A program made the translations under genes and the position numbers. A DNA stretch of 64,000 bases from Ruminococcus flavefaciens. GTDB lineage: Bacteria > Bacillota > Clostridia > Oscillospirales > Ruminococcaceae. The notes under the pieces are model-generated. The model was not told the DNA's origin and searched no databases. It was given only the letters and a program-made list of their open reading frames with translations. This document shows positions 33,382 through 43,085 of the stretch, piece by piece. The stretch lies in assembly GCA_023663905.1 (NCBI GenBank), contig JAMPGO010000001.1, forward strand, positions 327,486 to 391,485, read 5' to 3'. The first letter of the stretch is position 1. Each line of letters opens with the position of its first letter.

Positions 33382-35583
33382 ATGAATACTATTGGAGGGG
33401 GTAGCCATTCTGATGTTATGCAATTGTTGATAACTTCTGATGAATTGCTCAGAGCTACTTTGCGTGGAGATTCTGTTAGAGTTGCAGAAATAATTCTGAA
33501 AAGTCATAATGAAAATGCTCCGTTTTTTGAATATAGTGATGAATACGCTTTGGCTTGCAGTGCATTGATAGCCTATTATGTAGCAGTGAAAGATTATACA
33601 ATGAAAAGTGATGGTTTGGCAGATATAATTTTTACTCCAAAAGAGAACCGTACTTCACCTGCTTTTGTGGTGGGGATAGAGATGAATAAATCAGCTGATT
33701 TTGCGGTAAATCAGGTAAAGCAGAGAAGTTATAATAATTATCTGCAAGACTATTTCGGAGAACTTCTCTTTGTAGGTATAAATTATTCTGAAACAACAAA
33801 AGACTATAGCTGTAAAATTGAGAGAGAGTTCAAGTTAAACGATTCTCCGTTATGGAGAAAGATTACACATAAACCAGACAACAGTCAGGAAGTGAGGAAA
33901 AGTATGTCAGATTTCAAGCCGATTCCGATAGGAATTGAGAATTTCAAAAAGCTGATAGATGAGGGGTACTATTACGTTGATAAAACGCTTCTGATACGTG
34001 ATATTCTTGATAACGGAGGTGCAGTCAATCTGTACACACGTCCGAGACGTTTCGGTAAAACTCTCAATATGAGTATGCTTCAGTATTATTTTGAAAAGAC
34101 AGATACAGATAATTCCTATCTTTTTGATGGACTGAATATTTCATCGGCAGGTGAAAAATATCGGGCGTATCAGGGACAGTACCCCGTTATAAATATTTCA
34201 CTTAAGAGTATGAAACAAAGTTCTTATGAAGAATCATTCAACCTTTTTAAAAAATTGATTGCAGACGAGTTCAAACGTCATTTGTATGTCTTGAAAAATG
34301 GTATGTTAATTCATAGTGAGACGGAAAAATATAATCAGATATGCAATATGTGTGCAGAAGATTCGATATATTTATATGCGATACGTTTTTTAAGCGATTG
34401 CCTTTATAAAGTGTATAAGAAGAAAGTTATTATTCTTATAGATGAGTATGATATACCTTTGGAAAATTCGTATTTCAGAGGATTCTATAATCAGATGACA
34501 GACCTTATCCGTTCAGCTTTTGAAAGTGCGTTAAAGACGAATAATTCCCTTGAATTTGGCATACTTACAGGCTGTCTGAGGATTTCAAAAGAAAGTATTT
34601 TTACCGGTCTGAATCATCTAAAAGTGAACAGTATTACAACTCTTGATTACAGTGAATACTTTGGATTTACTGAGAAAGAAGTTAAAAAAGCAACGGAAGA
34701 TTACGGCGTTGCAGATAGGTTCTCCGATATGAAACAATGGTATGACGGTTATTTATTCGGTGAGACTGAAATTTATAATCCGTGGAGTGTTCTGTACTTC
34801 ATATCAGATGCAAAAGCTAATCATAACGCTTTGATTCAGCCTTACTGGAGTAATACAAGTTCAAATGATATAATTCACAATCTTATGATTAACGGTGACG
34901 AGGTTACACACGGTACTGTTGAAGAACTGATTAACGGCGGTACTGTAATTGCTCCTGTCTATGAAGATATTACTTATCAGAATATCAATGTCAACAGCAG
35001 TTATATATGGAGTTTTCTGCTGTTCACGGGGTATCTCAAACAGATACGTATGTTTTTGCAGGACGACATAATTTATGCAGAAATGTGTATTCCCAACCGT
35101 GAAGTACGCAGTATCTACCGCAATACAATTCAGCAGTGGTTTGACGAAAAGGTCAAGGCTACATCAAGAGAAGATTTATTTAATGCAATAATTAACGGCA
35201 GTTGTGAAGTATTTGAAGATATTTTGTGTGACTGGCTGGAAGAATCAATCAGTTACTATGACGGCAAAGAGAATTATTATCACGGTTTTCTTACAGGTCT
35301 GGTATCAGGCTTTAAGGGGTATCAGATAGAGTCCAACCGTGAAAGTGGTCTTGGACGAAGCGATATTATGATACTTGAACGCAGACGGCATAAATTAGCG
35401 ATAATTATTGAAGTCAAAGTTGCTGATAGGTTTGCCGACCTTGATAAAAAATGCAGTGAGGCTCTTGTACAGATTGATGAAAAGCAGTATGATATGAAAC
35501 TTAAACAGGACTGCTATCAGAAAATCTTGAAATATGGGGTAGCTTTTTATCAGAAATCCTGTTGTGTGAAACTTGCAGAATAA
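33382..35583 (+). CDS. AAA-ATPase/PD-(D/E)XK protein with an extra N-terminal nuclease remnant
   Basis: This 733-residue frame has two parts. Residues 1-174 resemble the C-terminal nuclease domain of this same family (YSDEYALACSALIAYYVA, GLADIIFTPK, QVKQRSYNNYL), but where ExK is expected the line reads GIEMNKSAD, so the catalytic Lys seems lost. From Met175 (33904, after GTGAGGAAAAGT) a complete family member begins: IPIGIENFKKLIDEGYYYVDKT, P-loop RPRRFGKT, Walker B IILIDEYD, and C-terminal nuclease with GLGRSDIMI and IIEVKV. Family proteins (AAA-ATPase_like plus PDDEXK_9) are abundant in Bacteroides and Clostridia and suspected to be mobile-element or defence genes. Translation may start at either Met. 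Confidence 0.8.
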   Translation: MNTIGGGSHSDVMQLLITSDELLRATLRGDSVRVAEIILKSHNENAPFFEYSDEYALACSALIAYYVAVKDYTMKSDGLADIIFTPKENRTSPAFVVGIEMNKSADFAVNQVKQRSYNNYLQDYFGELLFVGINYSETTKDYSCKIEREFKLNDSPLWRKITHKPDNSQEVRKSMSDFKPIPIGIENFKKLIDEGYYYVDKTLLIRDILDNGGAVNLYTRPRRFGKTLNMSMLQYYFEKTDTDNSYLFDGLNISSAGEKYRAYQGQYPVINISLKSMKQSSYEESFNLFKKLIADEFKRHLYVLKNGMLIHSETEKYNQICNMCAEDSIYLYAIRFLSDCLYKVYKKKVIILIDEYDIPLENSYFRGFYNQMTDLIRSAFESALKTNNSLEFGILTGCLRISKESIFTGLNHLKVNSITTLDYSEYFGFTEKEVKKATEDYGVADRFSDMKQWYDGYLFGETEIYNPWSVLYFISDAKANHNALIQPYWSNTSSNDIIHNLMINGDEVTHGTVEELINGGTVIAPVYEDITYQNINVNSSYIWSFLLFTGYLKQIRMFLQDDIIYAEMCIPNREVRSIYRNTIQQWFDEKVKATSREDLFNAIINGSCEVFEDILCDWLEESISYYDGKENYYHGFLTGLVSGFKGYQIESNRESGLGRSDIMILERRRHKLAIIIEVKVADRFADLDKKCSEALVQIDEKQYDMKLKQDCYQKILKYGVAFYQKSCCVKLAE

Positions 35584-35598
35584 TGTGGGGTGATATTA

Positions 35599-37230
35599 AT
35601 GAAAAGGGCATTGCCAATCGGAAATGACCAGTTCCCTGAAATCAGAAACAGAGGACTGTTTTATATCGACAAGACGCTTTTAATTCGTGATTTCATAAAG
35701 TTTCAGAATATGGTTACTCTGATTACAAGACCGAGAAGATTCGGAAAGACTGTCAATATGACAATGCTGAGAGAGTTTTTTGATATTACAAAGGACAGCA
35801 GGGGTATCTTCGAGGGACTGAAAATTATGGATACTGAGTACAGTACAATGCTTAATTCAAGTCCGGTTATTTTCTTTTCGTTCAAAGACTGCTCCGGTAG
35901 TAATGAAGGTGAGTTGCGTGTTGCAATGATTTATGAACTTCTTAACGAGTATGCAAGGTATTACGATTTACTGAAAGACCGACTTGATATGTCTGATATG
36001 CTTTCAGAACGTTTTGTCAATACGTTTAAGAGTATGAAGCAGAATGAAATAGGTTTTGACCAGCTTTGCTTTGCTGTCAAAGACTTGATACAGGTGGTAT
36101 ATAAATACTGGAAAATTCCTGTTATACTCCTTATAGACGAATATGACCAGCCGATTATGAGCAGTTACGAGAATGGGTATCGTCTTAAACTGAGAAATTT
36201 CTTTGAGGTGTTTTTTGGTTCTGCCCTTAAAGGCTGTACAGGTTTGGACAAGGCATTGCTTACAGGGGTACAGAGAGTGGTAAAAGAGAGCATTTTTTCA
36301 AAACTTAACAATGTCAGCGTGTATACTGTTAAAGACAAGCGTTATTCAGAGTATTTTGGGCTTACAGTATCAGAGACGGAAGAACTTCTTGAATACTGCA
36401 ATCTCAGTCTGAATGACGAGGTAAAGGGCAGATATGACGGCTATCGTTTTGCAGGAACAGAAATATATAATCCGTTTTCGGTGTTCAAGTATGCAGATAC
36501 AGGCGAACTTAAAGACTACTGGGTTAATACGTCAACTAATACGCTTGTAAACAATGCTCTCAGAAGTGCAGACCGCTTTTTTATGGAACAGTTTGAAAAA
36601 CTGGTAGCAGGAGGAAGTGCGGAAGTGGGTATCAATCTTGAAACTTCTTTCATTGAGCTTGAGGCAGAAGATACTTTGTGGGGACTTCTTGTTAATTCGG
36701 GGTATCTGACTATTGTTGAAGATTATGGTGACGACCTTGTAAAAGTGGCTGTTCCGAATGGCGAGGTACGCAGTGAGTTCCGCAAAATTGTTGCTAATTA
36801 TGTCAGAATATCAGATACAGATTTAAAGATGATGTTCCGTTACCTTACAGATAAGCGGTTTGATGAATTTAAACGCATTTATCAGAAACTTGTTATTACT
36901 TGTACCAGTAATTTTGATGCTAAAGAAAATGCTTATCATATGCTGTTTCTTGGAATGTGTATAACTTTGCAGGGAGAATATGAAATACAAAGTAATATTG
37001 AATCTGGACTTGGCAGAAGTGATATTACACTGAAAGCCAAGCGTGCTGATTTGCCTAATGTTATAATTGAGTTCAAACAGGGTAGTAATATTGAAAAATT
37101 AAAACAAGAGGCTTTACAGCAGATTCACAATAAAAAGTATTACGCAGATTTGACAGGAGAGATTTTGTGCGTTGGTATTGCACATAATAAGAAAGAATGT
37201 GCATTGGGGTATGAAGTAATCAGAAGATAA
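35599..37230 (+). CDS. AAA-ATPase/PD-(D/E)XK protein
   Basis: The 543-residue second member of the family: LPIGNDQFPEIRNRGLFYIDKT at the N-terminus, P-loop RPRRFGKT (about 46), Walker B VILLIDEYD (about 175), and a C-terminal nuclease with GLGRSDITL and VIIEFKQGSN (Asp...Glu-x-Lys intact). It is more diverged from the other two copies, which are closer to each other. The start at 35599 follows GGGGTGAT. It sits 15 bp after the first copy and 25 bp before Fic, giving a three-gene transcription unit. Confidence 0.85.
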   Translation: MKRALPIGNDQFPEIRNRGLFYIDKTLLIRDFIKFQNMVTLITRPRRFGKTVNMTMLREFFDITKDSRGIFEGLKIMDTEYSTMLNSSPVIFFSFKDCSGSNEGELRVAMIYELLNEYARYYDLLKDRLDMSDMLSERFVNTFKSMKQNEIGFDQLCFAVKDLIQVVYKYWKIPVILLIDEYDQPIMSSYENGYRLKLRNFFEVFFGSALKGCTGLDKALLTGVQRVVKESIFSKLNNVSVYTVKDKRYSEYFGLTVSETEELLEYCNLSLNDEVKGRYDGYRFAGTEIYNPFSVFKYADTGELKDYWVNTSTNTLVNNALRSADRFFMEQFEKLVAGGSAEVGINLETSFIELEAEDTLWGLLVNSGYLTIVEDYGDDLVKVAVPNGEVRSEFRKIVANYVRISDTDLKMMFRYLTDKRFDEFKRIYQKLVITCTSNFDAKENAYHMLFLGMCITLQGEYEIQSNIESGLGRSDITLKAKRADLPNVIIEFKQGSNIEKLKQEALQQIHNKKYYADLTGEILCVGIAHNKKECALGYEVIRR

Positions 37231-37255
37231 TTATTTGACGGGAGATGATTTTCAT

Positions 37256-37861
37256 ATGGCATTGGAAAACAGACTGGGTATAACCGATTCGGCAGAACTT
37301 GCAAGAACAGAGGAAAAAATCAGCAAGACAAAGGCGGTAGAACTGTTTGAGAGCGGTATTCTGAATAGCCTGACTGCTGGTAGTTTCAAGGCACTGGCAG
37401 AGATTCATAGATTTCTTTTTGAAGATATATATGAGTTTGCAGGTAAAGTCAGGACGGTCAATATTGCAAAGGGAAATTTCCGCTTTGCTCCTGTAATGTA
37501 TCTTGAAACAGCGCTGAAACATATCGAGGAAATGCCGCAATCCAATTTTGACGAGATTATAGAGAAGTATGTAGAGATGAATATTGCTCACCCTTTCAGA
37601 GAGGGCAACGGTTGCAGTACACGCATATGGCTTGACTGTATTCTTAAAAAAGAAATCAATATGGTTGTAGACTGGAGTATGGTAGACAAGGAAGACTATC
37701 TTCTTGCTATGGAGAGAAGTCCCATTAAGGATATTGAGATAAAGTACTTATTGAAAAATGCCTTGACTGATAAGATAAACGAACGTGAGATTTATATGAA
37801 GGGTATAGATGCAAGTTATCACTATGAGGGGTACTCCGTTTACCGTACCAGTGAACTTTAA
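37256..37861 (+). CDS. Fic-family protein with HPFREGNGC motif
   Basis: A 201-residue Fic-domain protein; the family transfers AMP (or other nucleotides) to target proteins. The motif at residues 112-123 reads HPFREGNGCSTR. The catalytic His112, Glu116 and the two glycines are intact, but the first Arg of HPFxxGNGRxxR is Cys120 (TGC, one base from the Arg codon CGC). That Arg contacts the ATP phosphates in studied Fic enzymes, so activity may be altered. The remaining C-terminal part (IWLDCILKK, MVDKEDYLLAMERSP) is typical of stand-alone Fic proteins. Start 37256 after GGGAGATGATT. A terminator follows directly. Confidence 0.87.
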   Translation: MALENRLGITDSAELARTEEKISKTKAVELFESGILNSLTAGSFKALAEIHRFLFEDIYEFAGKVRTVNIAKGNFRFAPVMYLETALKHIEEMPQSNFDEIIEKYVEMNIAHPFREGNGCSTRIWLDCILKKEINMVVDWSMVDKEDYLLAMERSPIKDIEIKYLLKNALTDKINEREIYMKGIDASYHYEGYSVYRTSEL

Positions 37862-37880
37862 TATATAATTGAGCAATACT

Positions 37881-37913
37881 AAACCGCAGTGTCAAATGAT
37901 ACTGCGGTTTTTT
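37881..37913 (+). terminator. Terminator after fic
   Basis: AAACCGCAGT / ACTGCGGTTTTTT stem with a 10-base loop. Confidence 0.9.
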
Positions 37914-37993
37914 GTCAAGAAAATTTTTTCTGAAATTTTCTCCGTTGCTTTAATCAGAGAGTGTGCTATAATGAAAATAAAGGAGATGATACT

Positions 37994-38296
37994 ATGAGAA
38001 ATCCAAAAAAATGCAGTTTAGTCTATTTCCGCAAATATTCTGATTTCTGTTTTAAGACAGAGGACGGTTTTTCAATTAGAGTTTCAGAGAATGAGGACGG
38101 TATGACAGAAGTTTTTGTGGAGTATTCCGCTGTTTCACGCAAGGTAGCTGTATTTCAGCAGTGTGCCTTGAATCTTTTCCGTGAGGTGTCGCCTACTGAC
38201 TGGGTATGCGAAAATTCGGGGTATCTGATACAACTTTATCAGAAAGAACGGTGCGTATTCTGTCAGAATATAGAAAAATTTTTAGAAAAGACTTGA
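37994..38296 (+). CDS. Uncharacterised 100-residue protein
   Basis: A single-domain protein with several Cys (CSLVYF, DFCFKTEDG, QQCALNLFREVSPTDWVCE, CVFCQNI). The start at 37994 follows AAGGAGATGATACT. No family recognised. GGGGTA at 38219 encodes Ser-Gly-Tyr. The stop lies within the promoter of the next gene. Confidence 0.65.
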   Translation: MRNPKKCSLVYFRKYSDFCFKTEDGFSIRVSENEDGMTEVFVEYSAVSRKVAVFQQCALNLFREVSPTDWVCENSGYLIQLYQKERCVFCQNIEKFLEKT

Positions 38297-38321
38297 CATT
38301 GCTCTATTTGTGAGTTATAAT
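38293..38321 (+). promoter_or_regulatory. Promoter of the leucine-rich-repeat gene
   Basis: TTGACA (38293-38298), 17-bp spacer, TATAAT (38316-38321). The untranslated leader is about 105 nt. Confidence 0.85.
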
Positions 38322-38433
38322 ATATATAGCTCTGTTGAGAAACAACCAAGATACAAATTTTGGGTAATCTCTGAAAGCCTTTTTGTCAGAATCGGAGGTT
38401 TAAGAGATACCCATAAAGTTCAGGAGGTTTATT

Positions 38434-39837
38434 ATGAACAAAAAAATCATTGCAGGGGTACTTTCCGTACTGCTTATCGGTGGCGGAGTTCCCTGTTGTA
38501 ATTACTTAACACAGCCCACAGCTATCGTTGCCAACGCAGAAACTACCGTTGTGCCTGTAGACAAAATATATTATGAGTCGTTTGACGACTATGTGCAGAT
38601 TAAATCTTTAAATAACATCAATCTTTCAGCAGAGCTTGAATTTCCATCATACATAGATGGAAAGCCTGTAGAAGTAATAGGAAATGGAAGTAGTGTTTTT
38701 CATTATAGTAATAGCGTTAAAAAAGTAAAAATACCAAGTACGGTAAAAACAATCGAGGCAAACGCTTTTAAATCGTGTTACAATGCCGAGAGTATAGAGA
38801 TACCGGCTTCTGTAACATCAATCGGCGATTATGCCTTTTCGGGTTGTGCTTCGCTTCTCTCGGTTTCGATTCCCACAAGCGGTGATGAATTGACTATCGG
38901 AGACGGTGCGTTTATCGGTTGTGCAAAACTTACGAGAGTTAATCTCCCCGACAGGATAACTTCTATGGGCAGAGGTTGCTTTACAGGCTGTTCAAACCTT
39001 ACAAATATTATTTTGCCTAATGGTATAGTCAATCTGAAAACACTTTCGACATCAGGTTCAATAACTGCTACAAATGCAAGCGGACAGTCAGTAGACTATG
39101 GTGCAGAAATCGGCTTTTTTGAGAAATGCTCCAAACTCGGCAGTATCATCATACCCGATTCAGTACAGAATATAGACGAAAAAACTTTCAAGGGCTGTGA
39201 CTCTCTTTCCGAGATAACAATCGGAGCAGGTATTGAGGCACTCGGTACAATTGACCTTTCATCTACTGCCCTTAAGAAAATCAATGTATCGGAAGAAAAT
39301 CCCGTATACAGCAGTAAAGACGGCATACTTTTTGACAAGCCGATGTCAAGACTTATCAGATACCCTGTAAGCTGTGAGACTGTTAAGTATGTTATTCCCT
39401 CAACCGTTACAGATGTAGACAAGAATGCCTTTGAAGGAAGTAAAAATCTTACTTACATTGTTTTCCCCGAAAGTGTTTCAGAAATTCCGCAGGGAATGTT
39501 TGATAATTGCGGTTCGCTGAAGAAAATTATGATACTTAACAGGGAATGCACAATAGAGGCAGAAATTTCCCCTGACATTGAAATAGCAGGTTATAAAGGT
39601 TCAACTACTGAGAATCACGCTGTACAGATGGGCTATACTTTTATTGACATTGAAGCACAAAATGAGCCTGTCCCAACGCCAAGCACTGATTTCAAGGAAG
39701 GTGACGTAAACAGAGACGGTTTAGTTGATGCGGTTGATGCTTCGTGTATTCTGTCATATTATGCTTATCTTTCTACTGGCGGAGATGCTTCGGTCACAAT
39801 TTACGAATATATCACTACATCTGAAACTGCTGAATAA
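38434..39837 (+). CDS. Secreted leucine-rich-repeat (BspA-type) protein with partial dockerin
   Basis: The 467-residue protein has a signal peptide (1-36) and six or more BspA-like leucine-rich repeats (about 60-400; repeated IPSTVKTIEANAFKSC, IPASVTSIGDYAFSGC), then a C-terminal dockerin-like unit at about 422-467. The first calcium loop is complete (GDVNRDGLVDAVDASCIL), while the second half is short (YYAYLSTGGDASVTIYEYI) and lacks a proper loop. The repeat domain commonly mediates binding to host or cell-surface partners. A dockerin on the mobile element means the element adds cargo to the host's cellulosome or surface scaffold system, if it still binds. Confidence 0.85.
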   Translation: MNKKIIAGVLSVLLIGGGVPCCNYLTQPTAIVANAETTVVPVDKIYYESFDDYVQIKSLNNINLSAELEFPSYIDGKPVEVIGNGSSVFHYSNSVKKVKIPSTVKTIEANAFKSCYNAESIEIPASVTSIGDYAFSGCASLLSVSIPTSGDELTIGDGAFIGCAKLTRVNLPDRITSMGRGCFTGCSNLTNIILPNGIVNLKTLSTSGSITATNASGQSVDYGAEIGFFEKCSKLGSIIIPDSVQNIDEKTFKGCDSLSEITIGAGIEALGTIDLSSTALKKINVSEENPVYSSKDGILFDKPMSRLIRYPVSCETVKYVIPSTVTDVDKNAFEGSKNLTYIVFPESVSEIPQGMFDNCGSLKKIMILNRECTIEAEISPDIEIAGYKGSTTENHAVQMGYTFIDIEAQNEPVPTPSTDFKEGDVNRDGLVDAVDASCILSYYAYLSTGGDASVTIYEYITTSETAE

Positions 39838-39934
39838 ACACTGTCTGCAATTTAAGGCAATACAGCACAGAATTTGTGCGGTGTTGCCTTGATTGCTGTA
39901 ATATTCTGAATTAATAATAAGGGGTAGTTTAATT

Positions 39935-40558
39935 ATGTTTTGTAAAAAATGTGGTAGAGAAATCAAAGACGGAGCGACTTTCTGTTCTGAATGCGGAGCA
40001 GTTGTTGAAAATATTTCCGGAGAAAATAATCAGAAGCCGGAAGATACAAATAATTTGTTTTTCAGTCCTGACGAGCGTGAGATTGCTGTTCTCGGAAGTT
40101 CTTTTATGATAAATTATATCAGTGACGGACAAATCAGCAACGGTTCATGTGTGCTTTCTGACAGGAGAGTTTATTTTAAAGGCAAATGTTACAGCCGTGA
40201 GGGCGGTCGTCTTGTCAAAACAGTTGAAGCAAGTACTGTCGATATAAAAGACGTAACCGCAAGTGGTTTTTCCTATTCAAGCAAGGCAGGTATTTTTATA
40301 CTGGGCTGTTTTCTTGCTATACTTACTTTTATTATGCTGATATTCTTTTCAACGTTCAAGGGATTCTTTTTTCTTGGCTTGCTGGCTACAATAGCAACGT
40401 TTATTGTGCATTCTTTCACTAAAGTGAAACTGTTTTATATTGCTTTTGCAGGCGGTAAAATTGCATTCAGGGCAAGCGATTACTCCAGCAGTGAAATTCA
40501 GAGATTTCAGAAGAAATTAAGATTGACTATAGATGCTTATATTGAGAAGTCAGTATGA
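39935..40558 (+). CDS. Zinc-ribbon membrane protein, uncharacterised
   Basis: The 207-residue protein starts with a zinc ribbon (CKKCGREIKDGATFCSECG), followed by a beta-rich pleckstrin-like stretch (SNGSCVLSDRRVYFKGKC), two membrane helices (about 110-160) and a basic C-terminal tail. Proteins of this build are common in Clostridia, with no defined function. The start codon is preceded by GGGGTAG, so the Shine-Dalgarno is weak. It is 17-22 bp from the following lipoprotein gene, so the two may be transcribed together. Confidence 0.75.
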   Translation: MFCKKCGREIKDGATFCSECGAVVENISGENNQKPEDTNNLFFSPDEREIAVLGSSFMINYISDGQISNGSCVLSDRRVYFKGKCYSREGGRLVKTVEASTVDIKDVTASGFSYSSKAGIFILGCFLAILTFIMLIFFSTFKGFFFLGLLATIATFIVHSFTKVKLFYIAFAGGKIAFRASDYSSSEIQRFQKKLRLTIDAYIEKSV

Positions 40559-40580
40559 TTAAAATAAGGAGTATTTGAAT

Positions 40581-43034
40581 ATGAAGAAAACTTTAGTAGG
40601 GCTACTGGCGTTGACATTGACAGTATCGGGGGTATTGTGTGGTTGCAGTAACAGCAAGGAAAATGAAGATATATCAGGCGATACAGTTTCATCTGACGGT
40701 ACTGATTCGGCAGAAGATTCTGACAAAACATTTAGTCTGTCGATATTTGATAATATATATGCAGACTACATAAGACAGCAGAAACTTTGTACAATAAGCA
40801 ATGATTTTAAAATTCTGGAGGTCGGAACAGCAAGAGATAATCCTAATGGTCTTGCCGGAGCAGTAAAGTATGATTTTAACGGAGATAAAGTCGATGACCT
40901 TGTGACTTTTACTTTTGAAAGAAATGATACAAACGGCGAAGATATACGCATTAATTTGCTTGAAATTGAAGACGGCAAGGCAAAAGTTAAAGATAGCTGT
41001 TATCTCACTGATATACTGGACATGGATTTTCTTTATGATTATCAGAAAGGAAATACAATTTATTATTCGGAGCTGGCAGAGCTTCAGATTGTGCAGTCAG
41101 AATATAACGGACAATTATATTTCGGGGTACTGCTTAAAGAGGCGGACTATTTAGGTGGACTTTCATTATTCAATACAAAATACAGTGTATTTACAGTCAG
41201 GGACGGCAAAATTGAAACACAGGCAATAGGTACTGTAATTGATGAGGCAGTATTTAATTTATCATACGCCAAGCAGATTCCGGAGAGTATGAGTAATATA
41301 GAAGTATCAGATACGGCTTGTGTTATCAATGATAAAAACACACGTTCGCCTGAAAGTGCGGAGCAGGAAAAGGCACGTATTGACGAGATGACAGTTGACA
41401 GCGAAAAATACAATCTGTTTACAAATTCGCATTCTTTTGACGGTTCTTATCAGATTGAAGGTGGTGCATACGATTCAAAACCGCAGGCATTTTCAGCTAT
41501 GCTTAATGGGTTCGGTCTTGATATTGACGATGCATATAATCAAAGTCACTATAGTTTTGTTTCAAAAAATCAGTCAGAAGTGAAAACCATTATTCAGATT
41601 GAACAGCTTCAACCGTTTGCAAGAAGCGGAGATACAGAATATCTCGGTGTGAAACTTACTCTTGATTCCGACCTTGAAGAACTTCTTGAAAATGAATCGC
41701 CTTTCAAAGAATCGTTTGCAGACGAAATTGCACTGTATGAAGATATTATGCGTTATCCGTACTATTACCACGATATATGGGACACATATGTAAATTTAGA
41801 TGATGCTAAAATACAGTATTGCGTTGTTGATATAAATAATGATGACTGCAAAGAACTTATAATAACAGGCAATAGATATGATATGGTCTGTAATGTAAGC
41901 ATAGTAAATGCCGACCTTACAATTTACAATATGGAGTGGGCAGGTACTTTGAATATTTACAATAACGGCACAATAACTGTTGCTGAGACTGGCTCTGCAT
42001 ATGTTCCAGTACATTATTATAGTTTAGCAGATGATTCACAATGGCTTTCCTGCAATCAAAAGCAAGAAGATAACACATTTATAAATGCAATATGGCAGGA
42101 AAACACTGAATCAGAAGAAAATGAAAGTCTTGAGGGTGAAGAGGCAGAGGCGAAAATTTCAGAATTGTGTTCAGGCACAAGGCTGATACCTGAATTTAAC
42201 AGCTATTACCTTAATAGTTTTGAAAATTTCAGGGATATTGTTTTTGTCGATGATGCAAGCGAGATTGAATATACTTGGCAGAAAGCCTATATTAAAAAGG
42301 TTGATGATTCGTCCGGAGACTCATCCCAATTTACAGATACAGCCCTGTTGTATATCAATGACGATGATATTCCAGAAATTTATGTTCAGAACTATTCATA
42401 TAAAAGAGATGCAGGCTTTATTTATTCTTATAAAAATGGTACTGATTACGAAATGGGTCGTATATATGGTCTTAGAATGGAAATCGGTGGTTATAAAGAA
42501 AAAGGTAATATGTATTATTCAAACTTCAGCGAAAATGTAGGAAATATTCATGGACATGAATTTTATAAGGTGGAAAACGGATATAGTTTGTTAACAAACC
42601 GTCTTGCTCATTATATGGCAGAAGACGAATATTATATTGACGATGAAAAAGTTGATGAAAAAACATACAATCAGAAATTTGAAGAACTTACGCAGGATAT
42701 GGATTCAACGCCTAAGATACTCTCGTATGATGATATTATGGAAAAGCTCAATTCAAATGATACATTTGAACCGGACAAATTACATAAAGAAAAAAATGAT
42801 ACTAAAGAGAATACTGAAAAAGATACTGATGTATCATCAGTTATGGACAATCAGGTTATGACTGTAAAGGCAAATGGCGGACTGAATCTGAGAGACGGTG
42901 CAGGAAAAGAATATAAGAAAATTACACTTATACCTGACGGTTCAGAAGTTTCAGTTCTAGAGAAACAAGAGGATTGGACAAAAGTTCAATATAACGATTA
43001 TATTGGTTGGGTAAGTTCAGATTATTTATTTTAA
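40581..43034 (+). CDS. Large lipoprotein with C-terminal SH3b domain
   Basis: An 817-residue lipoprotein with a lipobox LCGC (lipidated Cys22), a long Asp/Ser-rich region, several acidic EF-like FNGDKVDDLVTF and INNDDCKELIITG segments resembling the FG-GAP/VCBS-type repeats, and a bacterial SH3b domain at the C-terminus (about 760-817; GGLNLRDGAGKEY, WTKVQYNDYIGWV). SH3b domains bind peptidoglycan peptides, so the protein would sit on the membrane and touch the wall. The start at 40581 follows AAGGAGTATTTGAAT. Function unknown. Confidence 0.8.
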   Translation: MKKTLVGLLALTLTVSGVLCGCSNSKENEDISGDTVSSDGTDSAEDSDKTFSLSIFDNIYADYIRQQKLCTISNDFKILEVGTARDNPNGLAGAVKYDFNGDKVDDLVTFTFERNDTNGEDIRINLLEIEDGKAKVKDSCYLTDILDMDFLYDYQKGNTIYYSELAELQIVQSEYNGQLYFGVLLKEADYLGGLSLFNTKYSVFTVRDGKIETQAIGTVIDEAVFNLSYAKQIPESMSNIEVSDTACVINDKNTRSPESAEQEKARIDEMTVDSEKYNLFTNSHSFDGSYQIEGGAYDSKPQAFSAMLNGFGLDIDDAYNQSHYSFVSKNQSEVKTIIQIEQLQPFARSGDTEYLGVKLTLDSDLEELLENESPFKESFADEIALYEDIMRYPYYYHDIWDTYVNLDDAKIQYCVVDINNDDCKELIITGNRYDMVCNVSIVNADLTIYNMEWAGTLNIYNNGTITVAETGSAYVPVHYYSLADDSQWLSCNQKQEDNTFINAIWQENTESEENESLEGEEAEAKISELCSGTRLIPEFNSYYLNSFENFRDIVFVDDASEIEYTWQKAYIKKVDDSSGDSSQFTDTALLYINDDDIPEIYVQNYSYKRDAGFIYSYKNGTDYEMGRIYGLRMEIGGYKEKGNMYYSNFSENVGNIHGHEFYKVENGYSLLTNRLAHYMAEDEYYIDDEKVDEKTYNQKFEELTQDMDSTPKILSYDDIMEKLNSNDTFEPDKLHKEKNDTKENTEKDTDVSSVMDNQVMTVKANGGLNLRDGAGKEYKKITLIPDGSEVSVLEKQEDWTKVQYNDYIGWVSSDYLF

Positions 43035-43038
43035 AATC

Positions 43039-43082
43039 AACTCGCTTCACTCTCATAAAGAGGGGTAGAAGCGAGTTTTTTG
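43039..43082 (+). terminator. Terminator with GGGGTA in its loop
   Basis: AACTCGCTTC (43039-43048) / GAAGCGAGTT (43068-43077) then T-run; the 19-base loop carries AGAGGGGTA. Convergent XRE gene ends at 43086. Confidence 0.9.
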
Positions 43083-43085
43083 TTG

